The translations under genes were made by a program, and so were the position numbers. The notes under the pieces are model-generated. The model searched no databases. It saw only the letters and a list, made by a program, of their open reading frames with translations, and had not been told where the DNA came from. Shown piece by piece: positions 26,184 through 35,102 of a stretch of DNA of 64,000 nucleotides. Source of the DNA: UBA4720 sp041499635 (GTDB lineage Bacteria; Gemmatimonadota; Gemmatimonadetes; Gemmatimonadales; Gemmatimonadaceae); assembly GCA_041499635.1 (NCBI GenBank), contig JBGQKT010000002.1, positions 1 to 64,000 on the forward strand. Direction: 5' to 3'. The first letter of the stretch is position 1; each line of letters opens with the position of its first letter.

Positions 26184-26900
26184 ATGGACTACTTCTCGAG
26201 TTCCCCCGTAAATGAGCGCGAAATCCGCCTGGAGCTTGATCACGGACGAATTCTCGTCGGCGATCTCGGAATCCCCGATGACGCGCAGGGGTTGGTAATT
26301 TTCGCGCACGGCAGCGGCAGCAGCCGAATGAGTCCACGGAATCGTGCGGTCGCAGCCGCGCTGTGGACTGGTGGACTTGCGACGCTGCTCCTCGATCTTC
26401 TCACGCGCGACGAAGAGCTGATCGACGAGAGGACACGCCAACATCGGTTTGATATTGACCTGCTGGCTCAGCGTCTCGTTGCTGCGATAGACTGGGCGTC
26501 ACGCGAGGACGAATTGAAGCTGTTGCCGATTGGGCTATTCGGAGCGAGCACCGGCGCGGCGGCAGCGCTGGTCGCGGCGGCACAACGGCCCACGCTGATC
26601 AAAGCTGTCGTCTCTCGGGGCGGACGTCCCGATCTGGCGGGTGCGGCGCTCGAGGAAGTGCGCGCACCGACGCTTTTGATTGTCGGTGGTCACGATGTTC
26701 CGGTTATCGATCTCAACCGTGACGCCCTGCGTCGGCTGCGTTGCAAGAAACAGCTCGAGATCGTGCGGCATGCAACGCATCTCTTCGGGGAGCCTGGCGC
26801 GCTCAACCAAGTCGCCGTTCTGGCGCGGCAGTGGTTCGTCAGTTGCATCACTCATGTCGCATCGCGGAGCCCGGCGAGCGCAACCTCATCAACCAACTAA
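26184..26900 (+). CDS. Alpha/beta hydrolase, dienelactone-hydrolase-like
   Basis: A 238-residue alpha/beta hydrolase. The oxyanion region is VIFAHGSGSSRMSPRN, the nucleophile elbow is GASTG (Ser at about residue 131), the acid is in VGGHDVPVID and the catalytic His in ATHLFGEPGAL, so the triad looks complete. In other bacteria this family is fused to or encoded beside the stress-associated phosphoribosyltransferase (here at 21233). A related copy at 36220 lacks the serine. The start at 26184 has GGAG upstream. It runs 13 bp ahead of dodecin and is probably cotranscribed. Confidence 0.87.
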   Translation: MDYFSSSPVNEREIRLELDHGRILVGDLGIPDDAQGLVIFAHGSGSSRMSPRNRAVAAALWTGGLATLLLDLLTRDEELIDERTRQHRFDIDLLAQRLVAAIDWASREDELKLLPIGLFGASTGAAAALVAAAQRPTLIKAVVSRGGRPDLAGAALEEVRAPTLLIVGGHDVPVIDLNRDALRRLRCKKQLEIVRHATHLFGEPGALNQVAVLARQWFVSCITHVASRSPASATSSTN

Positions 26901-26913
26901 TCGGGAAATCTCA

Positions 26914-27126
26914 ATGTCATCCATTGCGAAGGTCATCGAAGTCATTGCCGAGTCAGATGTGAGCTGGGACGACGCGGTGCAAAATGCGCTCACCGAAGCG
27001 TCCAAGACCGTCGAGAACATCAAGGAGATCTGGGTGAGCAGCATGAAGGCCATAGTCGAAAACAACAAAGTCGTCAGGTATCGACTAACAGCAAGGATCA
27101 CATTCGTCCTAAAAGGACACGCTTAG
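26914..27126 (+). CDS. Dodecin
   Basis: A 70-residue dodecin (formerly DUF1458), starting MSSIAKVIEVIAESDVSWDD and containing ENIKEIWVSS and VVRYRLTARITFVLKG. Length and the single beta-alpha-beta-beta layout fit the dodecameric flavin-binding proteins, which store or buffer flavin. The ligand-stacking Trp is present (KEIWV), while the family's usual Gln is not obvious. It follows the hydrolase by 13 bp with a weak ribosome binding site (GGGAAA), suggesting coupling. Its last 29 bp overlap the end of the convergent DUF6064-type gene. Confidence 0.9.
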   Translation: MSSIAKVIEVIAESDVSWDDAVQNALTEASKTVENIKEIWVSSMKAIVENNKVVRYRLTARITFVLKGHA

Positions 27127-27781
27127 GTTCTCGATCATCGCTCGTTGCGGCCTTTCGCGCGAGCGTCACGAACGCCACAACCGCCACAACCGCCACCGAG
27201 AGTGCCAGTGAAAAGTCTTCGGGCACTCCGAGCTGAAGCGCACCCACTGTTCCGATCAGCGACCATAGAACAGGAATAACGAATACGCGTCGCGGTGCGG
27301 TATCAATCGCCCACACCAAGATGCCGAGCGTGAATATCGTTGTCGGACACGGGAGGCCGAATGTCGGTTGTGCAGGATACTCGTGCCCTGCGGCGATGCT
27401 CATCATCGGATAGACGAGGAGGCCGAGAATTACGAGACTGGCCCCGGCCCAACCGGCGGCGGCGTTGTGCGGAGCGATCACAACGTTCTTCTGTGTCGCG
27501 AGATAGAACAACAACAGCGCTTGCACCAGGAAAACTGCGCTAAAGCCAATCGCGGCCGGATTCACCTCCGCAAAAAAACCGGCGTGATACACCACGCCCA
27601 TCCAGAGCCAGAGCAAAGCGAGAATCACGAAGGCAGCGCGACTCGCTCCGCTCGACCGGCGCAACGCGAGAATCACTGCAGCAATCGCAAGAGCGTAAAG
27701 AGCAAACTGCGCCGGCCACACGGCGTCGTTGTAACGAGCGAACACCGCGAAGAACTCGGCCCGCGAGAACGGGAATGCCAT
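27098..27781 (-). CDS. DUF6064-type membrane protein
   Basis: A 227-residue integral membrane protein with seven likely helices, opening MAFPFSRAEFFAVFARYNDA and with the polar loop PQPTFGLPCP-like TFGLPCPTTIFTLGILVWA. That pattern is typical of DUF6064 proteins (function unknown). It is the last gene of the seven-gene minus-strand run beginning at 34895, 13 bp after the beta-helix membrane protein. Its 3' end overlaps dodecin by 29 bp on the opposite strand. Confidence 0.7.
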   Translation of the reverse strand: MAFPFSRAEFFAVFARYNDAVWPAQFALYALAIAAVILALRRSSGASRAAFVILALLWLWMGVVYHAGFFAEVNPAAIGFSAVFLVQALLLFYLATQKNVVIAPHNAAAGWAGASLVILGLLVYPMMSIAAGHEYPAQPTFGLPCPTTIFTLGILVWAIDTAPRRVFVIPVLWSLIGTVGALQLGVPEDFSLALSVAVVAVVAFVTLARKAATSDDREPKRVLLGRM

Positions 27782-27794
27782 CGCACTCTACTCG

Positions 27795-28703
27795 TCAGGC
27801 CGGCTGGATAATCAATCCATGAGGCACTGGTACGCTGCGGTTTTTCGTCCGCGTCCGATATACGAGCGCGCCGGCACCGAGCTGACTACTTACGAGCACG
27901 GCGACCCCGCCGATTCCCGGAACTACTAGCACCAGCTGCAGTATGAGAATTCCAAGAGCGATCGCCGTGAACATTCGCGATGCATCATCGCGCTCAGCTC
28001 CGAGCAGTGCTCTTCCAATCGAGGTCGCTACGATGACGTAACCAACCAGGGACAGGAACGGAATCATCACGAACATGATGAAGAACCCGAGCACGAATCC
28101 TATCCCGGTGATGAAGCTGAGCACGGCCGCGGCAGGCAGTCCGAAAAGGAGGACAAGAGCGGTCACGACTGTTCCGCGCCATTCAGATCTCAATCCATCC
28201 GCAACTCGCCCAAGAGAATCCTTCGCGAAATATCCGAGAGCGAGACCGCCGGCGATCATCGCGATCGTGACGCTCAGCCAAAGCAGCCACAATGCGCGAG
28301 CGCCGAGCGACACACCCATCTCATTGTGAACTGTTCCGCCGATACGAGAACCTGTAGCTGAATTCAATGTGCTGCGATATAACAACACGTCCTTCCCGAT
28401 GCGCGCCGAGGAGCCTAGATCAGCGCTTCCGTTGAGAACAGTCATGTTGTTCAGAACGGTTCCTTCAATTCGGGCACTGCCGTTGATCACGATGAGCTCT
28501 CGCACCGTTCCGAGAACGTCGACGTTATTGCCGATGATCACCAGCGTCCCGATAGAATCGGTGGGACCAACTTTCATTGGCCCTTCAACACGAATGAGCA
28601 CGTCGGACTTTACGGCCGGTTGCTCTTGACTGCGAACGCTCGCCGGCGCGAGCGCACAGGTCGCGGCGATAGCAGCGACCGCAAGGAGATTGAGACTCCG
28701 CAT
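27795..28703 (-). CDS. Bactofilin-like beta-helix protein with C-terminal membrane helices
   Basis: A 302-residue protein. A Sec signal (LLAVAAIAATCALAPASVRS) precedes a periplasmic right-handed beta-helix-like repeat (about 30-125) with IGTLVIIGNNVDVLGTV, SARIEGTVLNN and SARIGKDVLLY, similar to polymer-forming (bactofilin) repeats. Four membrane helices occupy the C-terminal half. The ATG at 28703 overlaps the USP stop as TGATG, which fixes the start against ATGs 276 bp upstream. The combination of signal, beta-helix and membrane tail suggests an envelope scaffold; this is inference. Confidence 0.72.
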   Translation of the reverse strand: MRSLNLLAVAAIAATCALAPASVRSQEQPAVKSDVLIRVEGPMKVGPTDSIGTLVIIGNNVDVLGTVRELIVINGSARIEGTVLNNMTVLNGSADLGSSARIGKDVLLYRSTLNSATGSRIGGTVHNEMGVSLGARALWLLWLSVTIAMIAGGLALGYFAKDSLGRVADGLRSEWRGTVVTALVLLFGLPAAAVLSFITGIGFVLGFFIMFVMIPFLSLVGYVIVATSIGRALLGAERDDASRMFTAIALGILILQLVLVVPGIGGVAVLVSSQLGAGALVYRTRTKNRSVPVPHGLIIQPA

Positions 28704-29650
28704 CACTCCGACCCGCGTGGTACGATCAGCAGTGACCGGGCCGAATGACGCATCAACCGAGTCGCCACACTTCCGACAAGTAAGCGCTGCATGAATCCGG
28801 CGCCCTGCGTGCCAGCAACGATGAGATCCGCGCGAATCTTCTCGGCGACATCGAGAAGCGCCGCCGCCGGATTTCCGCGCAAGAACATTTTCTGCACCTG
28901 CACTTCCGCACCTGCATTCAAAGCTTCCGCAAATTTCGCGAGCTCTTTCTTCGCGGCTTCTTCGTATTCGATTTCCCACATTCCCATGCCATCGTAGACC
29001 GTGGGCATCGGGCGTACATGGGCGAGGACAACAGTGGCATTATCACCCAGCAGGCGAAGCCCCTCGCGCGCGGCTTGCATGCTTTGACGACTGAAGTCGA
29101 CCGCGAACACAGCGTGCTTCGGAAGCGACTTCCAGTTGGACGAAGCCAGCAGCACCGGCGTGTGAGAGTGTCGCACAACCTCGAGCGCCGTGTCACCGTC
29201 GAGAATTCTGTCCAACACGCCGTGATGCACCAGTCCGATGACGATGAGCTGCGCTTTTCGTTTGCGCGCCTGGTCCGCAATCTCAGAGCTGGGACGTCCG
29301 TACTCTACGTCGACGCGCCACTCGAGTCCGGGCGGAGCGATCTCGCGCAGTTGACCGAGGATGCCCTCACGATAAGCTTCGAGAACCGCTGGTGAGGCGA
29401 CTAGCGGCTGCATAACAACCGAGGGATCGGGCACGAGCACTGGTAACGGCTCGACAACGATCAACACCTCGACGCCGGTCGATGACTTCGTGGCAATAGT
29501 GGCCGCCGCGCGGAATGCAGCTTCGCCCGCGGATGATCCGTCAGTGGCGACAAGGAGCGGACCAGAAACAGCCTTTGCCTCGGGAGGATACCAGCTACCG
29601 ACGGTTTCGGTATTCTGGGGGACATTACTGGTGAGAGTGGCCATGGTCAT
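28703..29650 (-). CDS. Universal stress protein, tandem UspA domains
   Basis: A 315-residue double-domain USP. Domain 1 (PLLVATDGSSAGEAAF) has the loop VIGLVHHGVLDRILDGDTAL, which has lost the GS phosphate contact. Domain 2 keeps a full loop (GTQGAGFMQRLLVGSVAT). It may therefore bind ATP only in the second half. It is translationally coupled to the downstream beta-helix membrane protein and follows the L,D-transpeptidase by 16 bp, an unusual position inside an envelope export operon. Confidence 0.9.
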   Translation of the reverse strand: MTMATLTSNVPQNTETVGSWYPPEAKAVSGPLLVATDGSSAGEAAFRAAATIATKSSTGVEVLIVVEPLPVLVPDPSVVMQPLVASPAVLEAYREGILGQLREIAPPGLEWRVDVEYGRPSSEIADQARKRKAQLIVIGLVHHGVLDRILDGDTALEVVRHSHTPVLLASSNWKSLPKHAVFAVDFSRQSMQAAREGLRLLGDNATVVLAHVRPMPTVYDGMGMWEIEYEEAAKKELAKFAEALNAGAEVQVQKMFLRGNPAAALLDVAEKIRADLIVAGTQGAGFMQRLLVGSVATRLMRHSARSLLIVPRGSE

Positions 29651-29666
29651 CTCCTGTAATTAGCCG

Positions 29667-30590
29667 TCATGCGCATCCGGTGCGCACTGTCGTGTGAAAC
29701 GTATTTGCCGTAAACGCAAACTCTGTCGGGGCCACGTAGCGGCGAGCGTAAGGGAATTCCTGAAGTTGACCCACGGTGTTTCGGTCGGCGTGCGTCGACT
29801 TTAGCTGATCGATTGAAATTCGAACGTGGTCTGTCCGTGCGCGGCGCACGAACCGTCGAAGTGTTATCCGATCGATTCGACTTGTGTCATATGCTGCATC
29901 CGCGAGAGCGCGGAGCGCCGTTTCGTTGAGATCTTCTCTGCTGAGACGATAGACATCCGGGTGCAACAAGAGAGTGTCGCCCCGGAGCTCAACAAGGTGA
30001 TACTCGATAGTAACAGGCACAGCAACGGGAAGATTCAGCTCTCGCGTCTCGTTCCACTTCCCAAGCAGCGAATCCAGCGACGTTTCTTGAATCGCTGCTC
30101 CAGTCGTACGTTGCACCAATCTCGCGAGAGCGACAGCATCGTCCGTGCGCATGCGAACGCAGCCGTGCGATGCGGCGCGACCCATTGATGACACAAACGG
30201 CGTCGCGTGCAAATAGACGCTCCCGCCCACAAGCATCTTGACCTTCCCCATTGGATTCGTCGGACCGGGAGGCGTGATCTTTTCATGTCGCGCCCAATAG
30301 GTCTTCGGCGGGTTCCACCACGGATTCCACGTAATCTGAGTGAGTGCGAAATCGCCGAGCGGCGTAGCGTATCGCGGAAGACCGACAGCAACGGAATAGG
30401 ACGCGAGCCGATCTTTTCCGCCTATGACATCGAGTCTGTATGCAGGCACGTTCACCTCGATCGATAAGTTGACCACGGCGTTTGACTGTGACTGCGCAGA
30501 CGCTGCGCTCATCGCGAGAGCTAACGCAAAGATTGCCCATGCAGCAGTTCCCGCTGAGAAAACCCGGCGTCGCACTGATTCATTTGTCAC
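29667..30590 (-). CDS. L,D-transpeptidase (YkuD family)
   Basis: A 307-residue secreted enzyme. A Sec signal (WAIFALALAMSAASA) is followed by a YkuD domain beginning YRLDVIGGKDRLASYSVAVG. The catalytic motif is MGRAASHGCVRMRTDDAV (His and Cys near residues 149-151), the standard SHGCVRM box. It should form 3-3 cross-links or attach lipoproteins in peptidoglycan. The C-terminal 110 residues are an added region of unknown role. It overlaps the HlyD-type gene by four bases (ATGA), so a wall-modifying enzyme is coupled to an exporter. Confidence 0.9.
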   Translation of the reverse strand: MTNESVRRRVFSAGTAAWAIFALALAMSAASAQSQSNAVVNLSIEVNVPAYRLDVIGGKDRLASYSVAVGLPRYATPLGDFALTQITWNPWWNPPKTYWARHEKITPPGPTNPMGKVKMLVGGSVYLHATPFVSSMGRAASHGCVRMRTDDAVALARLVQRTTGAAIQETSLDSLLGKWNETRELNLPVAVPVTIEYHLVELRGDTLLLHPDVYRLSREDLNETALRALADAAYDTSRIDRITLRRFVRRARTDHVRISIDQLKSTHADRNTVGQLQEFPYARRYVAPTEFAFTANTFHTTVRTGCA

Positions 30591-31762
30591 CGCACTCTCG
30601 ACCCAGCGTCCACTTTGTCCGACGGAAAGAGAATGATGCGCTCTCCTGCATTCAGCCCATCGACAACCTCAACGAACGCACTGGCTCGATGGCCGATGCT
30701 GACTTTTCGCAATGCGGCACGCCCGTTCTCGACCACGAAGACCGCCCACGCTCCATCGCGCTGAAACAAAGCGCTCGCCGGAACTTTCAAAATATCATCG
30801 GACTCCCAGACAGTCGCTCTGATTTCGACCCTGAATCCGTCGCCGAGCGCTGGCGGTGGATCGAGTAGATCGACGAGTACATTCACACGCTGTTCGTCGA
30901 CACCAAGCGCGGATACCCGCGTGAAGGCGGAGGGCTCGATGGAACGAACCCGTCCAGACAGCGCGTGATCACCGCCCCACTCGACGATCTCGACCGCGTC
31001 GCCCGGCTGAATACGAACAGCATCTGAGGAGAGAACATCCGAAATCACCTCGAGTGCAGCTGCATCGCCAAGCTCGAGTATCGGTGCGCTCGCCGCAATC
31101 ACTCGCTCACTTGGCTCGGGCACGCGCAAGACGCGTCCCTTCACCGGCGAGCGAACGGGCACAGCATGAGGTGCATCGGTCCCTGTCGGCAACAACGCAG
31201 CGCGTGCAGCGTCGACATCTGCATTCGCGGCCCTCGCGCGCGACGATGCAGCAGCAAGCTCCTTCTCGCTCGAGCGCACGTCTGCGGCTGACTGCTCGCG
31301 CTGCTCCGGAGAGACCGCGCCGGCGGAAAGCAGTGCAGCTCGGCGGCGATCGCTGTTTCGTGCCTGGTCGAGAGCAACACGCGCCTGGTCTATTCGCGAT
31401 GCTGCCTCATTCCGCAGCGCCTCCGCAGACCGCAGGCGCGCACTGGCGATGTGATACGACGATGAATCGAGCGGAAGCGGTGCGATCCACGCAACGGTTT
31501 GCCCGCGCGAAACGACGTCACCCTCTCGCAGAGTAATTCGCTCGAGGCGGCCGGCTACCGGTGCGGCTATGACAAAGCGATTTCGCACACGAGTTCGTCC
31601 ATCTTCGTCGATCGTCACCCGTAGCGGACCGCGCTTCACAACGGCGGTCTCCACCGCGATCACTTCTGGTCGCATCGCGTATCCGGCGATCGCGATCACC
31701 AAAACGAAGGCGACGACAATCGTTGCAATGCGTCTAGTCCCACGTGGAAGGCTCATTGTCAC
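30587..31762 (-). CDS. HlyD/MacA-type membrane-fusion protein
   Basis: A 391-residue periplasmic adaptor. An N-terminal anchor (IVVAFVLVIAIAGYAM) precedes a barrel-lipoyl-hairpin region: VVKRGPLRVTIDEDGRTRVR, the lipoyl half VAGRLERITLREGDVVSRGQ, and a coiled-coil hairpin rich in Ala/Arg (about 100-180). Beta-barrel and membrane-proximal domains follow. It bridges the inner-membrane FtsX-type permease to an outer-membrane channel not encoded here. It overlaps both neighbours by four bases. Confidence 0.9.
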   Translation of the reverse strand: MTMSLPRGTRRIATIVVAFVLVIAIAGYAMRPEVIAVETAVVKRGPLRVTIDEDGRTRVRNRFVIAAPVAGRLERITLREGDVVSRGQTVAWIAPLPLDSSSYHIASARLRSAEALRNEAASRIDQARVALDQARNSDRRRAALLSAGAVSPEQREQSAADVRSSEKELAAASSRARAANADVDAARAALLPTGTDAPHAVPVRSPVKGRVLRVPEPSERVIAASAPILELGDAAALEVISDVLSSDAVRIQPGDAVEIVEWGGDHALSGRVRSIEPSAFTRVSALGVDEQRVNVLVDLLDPPPALGDGFRVEIRATVWESDDILKVPASALFQRDGAWAVFVVENGRAALRKVSIGHRASAFVEVVDGLNAGERIILFPSDKVDAGSRVR

Positions 31763-34131
31763 TCCCTCGTCTTCAACACCGAGACGAGATCGAGGTTGTA
31801 TATGCGGCGGCGCATCATGGCGGCAGCGAGAATACCGGCGACAAGGATCACGACGGCCGCGAACAGATAAGTGTGCGGGAGAACAACCACCGGAAAGCGA
31901 TACAGCTCCGTTTTGAATCCCGTAGCAATCCAGAACGCGAGCCCGAATCCCATCACCATTCCGAGAGGAGTGCCAAGGATATTGATCACTCCCTGTTCGC
32001 CAAAGAGCAGCGAAGCAATTTCACGCCTGGTGAAACCAAGTACTCGAAGACTCGCCAGCTCGCGCGATCTCTCCGACAGCGCGATGCGAATTCCATTGTA
32101 GATCACACCGAGCGCGACGACGCAGGCGAGACTGACGACTATCATCACTGTCAATCTCAGACTTTCCGCAATTTGCTCATCGAAGCTCTTGAGCATCGCC
32201 TGGCGGGTCGCGGTGCCACTGACTCCGGGTAGCTCGCCGAGCCGCTGCTGAACTGACGCTGCCGCACCCGGTGCAATCGAGAGGTACGCTCCGCTGACTA
32301 CGGAACCTTCGTCAATCGTTCTATTGAGCTCGCCGATTTCCATGTAGCCGGAGAGACCGATGAGCTCATCCGCTAGCGCTGAGACCACTACAGGTCTCAC
32401 CTTGCTTCCCTTTTCCAACAGCTCGAGCAATACCGTATCGCCGGGCCGTACATGCAGTATCTGGCCAAGAGCCGTCGTAAGAACGAGACCTGATCGCGGA
32501 AGTGTGTAACGTCTCGAGTTACGATCAACGATGCGTCGCAGCTGAGCGTCTGCCTCGAGTCCCGTGACCAGTATCTGCCTTGAACGATGTCCGGCACGAA
32601 TGCGCACCGGCGTGGCACGGTAGGATTCGACACGCGTGACACCAGCGATATGCGCGAGCTCGCGCGATGCGCGTGCAGGACGCGGTTGCGTAAACGAGAC
32701 CGTGAGATCCTCACGCTCAACGTTTCTGAATTGAACGTCGGCCATGTATCCGGCTGAGTCGAACGCAAAAGTCCCGACGACGAGAATTGCTGCGGCGAGT
32801 GCTACACCGACGACCGATGCCAATGTGCGAAGCGGTCGCCGCTCGAGATTTCGCATTATCATCCTGACCGCTGGAGAAAAAATCCCTTCGATTCCCAGCC
32901 GTTCGGCCCAGAGTCGCTTGAATACTGCCGGCGACGGAGGTCGCATTCCCTCTGCGGGTGGAAGCGAAACTGCTGCACGAACTCCGGCGAGCGCGCCCAC
33001 CACCGCTGCCGCACCGCTTATGAGTACGGCGACAAGTACGAGCGGGACGCTCGTATGATGGTCGAGAGCGGGAAAACGGAAATAGTGCGTGTAAAGCATC
33101 GTGTACTTCGATCCGACCCAGACACCGAGCGCTATTCCTCCAATCGATCCAATGATCGCTGCACTTACCGGATAGCCAAGGAAGTGCGCTGCGATGCTGG
33201 AATTCCCGTAGCCAAATGCTTTGAGCGCGGCGATTTCCTCGCGCTGCGTGGCGACGAGCCGCGAAAGTACTACGTTGAGCAGAAAGGCAGCGACCGAAAG
33301 AAAGATTACGGGCATCGCTGTTCCGAAGACGCGAAGCTGCTCGATCTCGCCGGAAACGATGTTGTTGGAAAGCTGATCCTTTCGCCCGTAAGCGTGACCG
33401 CCTCCGTATGGCTCGAGCAGGCGATCCAGCTCCGCGATCACATGCTGCTCGTTTGCGCGGGACGACAACAACAGCGTGACGTCGTTGAACGCGCCGTCCA
33501 TGTCGTACAGCGGCCCCAGTGCATTCCTTCGCATCCAGAGGATTCCGACGTGCCTGCTGTCCCCGAACATTCCAAGACCGGCTGAAGGGACTGCGTCGTG
33601 AACGAATTCGGGGGAAAGCGCTACGCCGACGATGAACAGCTCGCGCCATTTTCCGTTGATCACCGCACTCAACGTGTCGCCTGGGCCGAGACTGTTTGCG
33701 TCGGCAAAGTGCTCGTTGATCAGCACCTCGTCATCAGAGCGCGGCGTGAGGTATCGCCCTCGACGGATATACAGCGTGCTGAGCAGTGGCTGACCATCGT
33801 CAGGCACGGAGACGAAATGTCCGGTAGCGGTTTCAGGGAGACCCGGAACACGAAGCAATGCGTCAGCGGCAACACGTGTCTCCGTCGCGGCGACGCCGTC
33901 AATCTCAGCGATTCGCATTGCAACACGGTTTGGCGCTCTTTTCAGCGACGCGAAGACATTCGGGAAGCGCGATGCCGTGTAATATTCGTCTCGCGCTCGC
34001 TGCATTGAGTCGAGCGTGCTGCGCATCGCGATAACGGATGCGACTCCGCATGCCACGACTGCGGCGATTGAAAGTATCTGCGCCTTCGAGCGCGCCAGAT
34101 CGCGCAAGAGTTTTCGGTTGAGGGCTTTCAC
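31759..34131 (-). CDS. FtsX-type ABC permease (MacB/LolC-like, duplicated)
   Basis: A 790-residue permease. It has an N-terminal helix and a first MacB-like periplasmic domain (about 50-240). Three helices follow (FLSVAAFLLNVVLSRLVATQ and two more), then a helix and second periplasmic domain (about 440-660), and three closing helices with the FtsX motif LASLRVLGFTRREIASLLFGE. The duplicated organisation (about 8-10 helices) is longer than MacB. It works with the ATPase at 34128 and adaptor at 30587 to form a complete mechanotransmitting exporter. Confidence 0.9.
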   Translation of the reverse strand: MKALNRKLLRDLARSKAQILSIAAVVACGVASVIAMRSTLDSMQRARDEYYTASRFPNVFASLKRAPNRVAMRIAEIDGVAATETRVAADALLRVPGLPETATGHFVSVPDDGQPLLSTLYIRRGRYLTPRSDDEVLINEHFADANSLGPGDTLSAVINGKWRELFIVGVALSPEFVHDAVPSAGLGMFGDSRHVGILWMRRNALGPLYDMDGAFNDVTLLLSSRANEQHVIAELDRLLEPYGGGHAYGRKDQLSNNIVSGEIEQLRVFGTAMPVIFLSVAAFLLNVVLSRLVATQREEIAALKAFGYGNSSIAAHFLGYPVSAAIIGSIGGIALGVWVGSKYTMLYTHYFRFPALDHHTSVPLVLVAVLISGAAAVVGALAGVRAAVSLPPAEGMRPPSPAVFKRLWAERLGIEGIFSPAVRMIMRNLERRPLRTLASVVGVALAAAILVVGTFAFDSAGYMADVQFRNVEREDLTVSFTQPRPARASRELAHIAGVTRVESYRATPVRIRAGHRSRQILVTGLEADAQLRRIVDRNSRRYTLPRSGLVLTTALGQILHVRPGDTVLLELLEKGSKVRPVVVSALADELIGLSGYMEIGELNRTIDEGSVVSGAYLSIAPGAAASVQQRLGELPGVSGTATRQAMLKSFDEQIAESLRLTVMIVVSLACVVALGVIYNGIRIALSERSRELASLRVLGFTRREIASLLFGEQGVINILGTPLGMVMGFGLAFWIATGFKTELYRFPVVVLPHTYLFAAVVILVAGILAAAMMRRRIYNLDLVSVLKTRE

Positions 34132-34895
34132 CAGCTCAACTCCTCGGGCGCTGCCCTCCGCGCGTTGCGATGATCCTCGGTGATTTGCCCGCTCGTGATG
34201 CGGATCACGCGATCGGCCATTGCCGCGATCGCCGCGTTGTGAGTTATGACTGCAGTTGTCGTGTGCAGCTCACGATTCGCTTTGTCAATCGCGCGTAGAA
34301 CGAGCTTGCCGGTCTCATAATCGAGTGCGCCGGTTGGCTCGTCGCAGAGTAGAACGTCGGGGCGCTTGGCGACTGCGCGTGCTATCGCGACACGTTGTTG
34401 TTCGCCCCCCGATAACTGCGCCGGAAAATGATTCGAGCGATTCTCTAGCCCCACCAGCGCGAGTGCCTCGGCCGGCTCCATTGGATTCTTCGCGATGTCG
34501 GTCACCAGCGCGACATTCTCGAGCGCAGTCAGACTTGGAATGAGATTGTAGAACTGAAACACAAAGCCGACGTGATCTCTTCGAAATTCAGTCAACGCAG
34601 CGTCGCCGGCATTCGTCAGATCATGATCGAGAAAACGAACTGTGCCGCTCGTCGGCACATCGAGTCCGCCGATGATGTTGAGAAGCGTGGATTTACCCGA
34701 CCCGGATGCGCCGAGCAGCACGAGAAACTCGCCGGCATAGAGATCGAGATTCACTTCACGCAATGCCTTCACCTCGACTTCACCCATCGTGTAGGTCTTG
34801 GTGAGCGCGCGTACCTCGAACACCGCCTCGGTTTTCTGAGGCTCTGCACGCGGCTTCGTCAAGGCTCGGGGGGCCGGGGGAGCGAGGATGGTCAC
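34128..34895 (-). CDS. ABC transporter ATP-binding protein (LolD/MacB type)
   Basis: A 255-residue ATPase with Walker A LLGASGSGKSTLLN, Q-loop GFVFQFYNLIPSLTALENV, signature LSGGEQQRVAIARAV, Walker B VLLCDEPTGALD and switch His in VITHNAAIA. These are all diagnostic of the LolD/MacB/FtsE class. It is the first gene of a seven-gene run to 27098 and overlaps the permease by four bases. The first 25 residues before VRALTKTY are a non-conserved extension, so the true start could be slightly downstream. Confidence 0.92.
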   Translation of the reverse strand: MTILAPPAPRALTKPRAEPQKTEAVFEVRALTKTYTMGEVEVKALREVNLDLYAGEFLVLLGASGSGKSTLLNIIGGLDVPTSGTVRFLDHDLTNAGDAALTEFRRDHVGFVFQFYNLIPSLTALENVALVTDIAKNPMEPAEALALVGLENRSNHFPAQLSGGEQQRVAIARAVAKRPDVLLCDEPTGALDYETGKLVLRAIDKANRELHTTTAVITHNAAIAAMADRVIRITSGQITEDHRNARRAAPEELSW

Positions 34896-35102
34896 GATGC
34901 GAAGAATCCATCAGAGAGTCAGTCTTTAAAATCGGGGACGATACTCACTAACTGTCGTCCAAACCCTCACTCGTGCAAAAAATTGTGAGGAGATCGCTGA
35001 CTCAGATTCGATGTTACGCCGACAGATATTGATCCCATTGCCCGTCATCTTGCGACGGTTCGGATGAGATCAATCACGGCCTGTTGGCCAAGGAGGCATT
35101 AG
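34896..35102. promoter_or_regulatory. Divergent control region, exporter operon and BON protein
   Basis: This 207-bp gap serves the exporter operon (minus) and the BON gene (plus). GCCGACAGATATTGA (motif core 35019-35025) lies 78 bp upstream of the BON start. It resembles the hsp20 upstream site CCCGACAGATTTTCA in both sequence and distance. The BON ribosome binding site is AAGGAGG about seven bases before the ATG. Confidence 0.5.
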
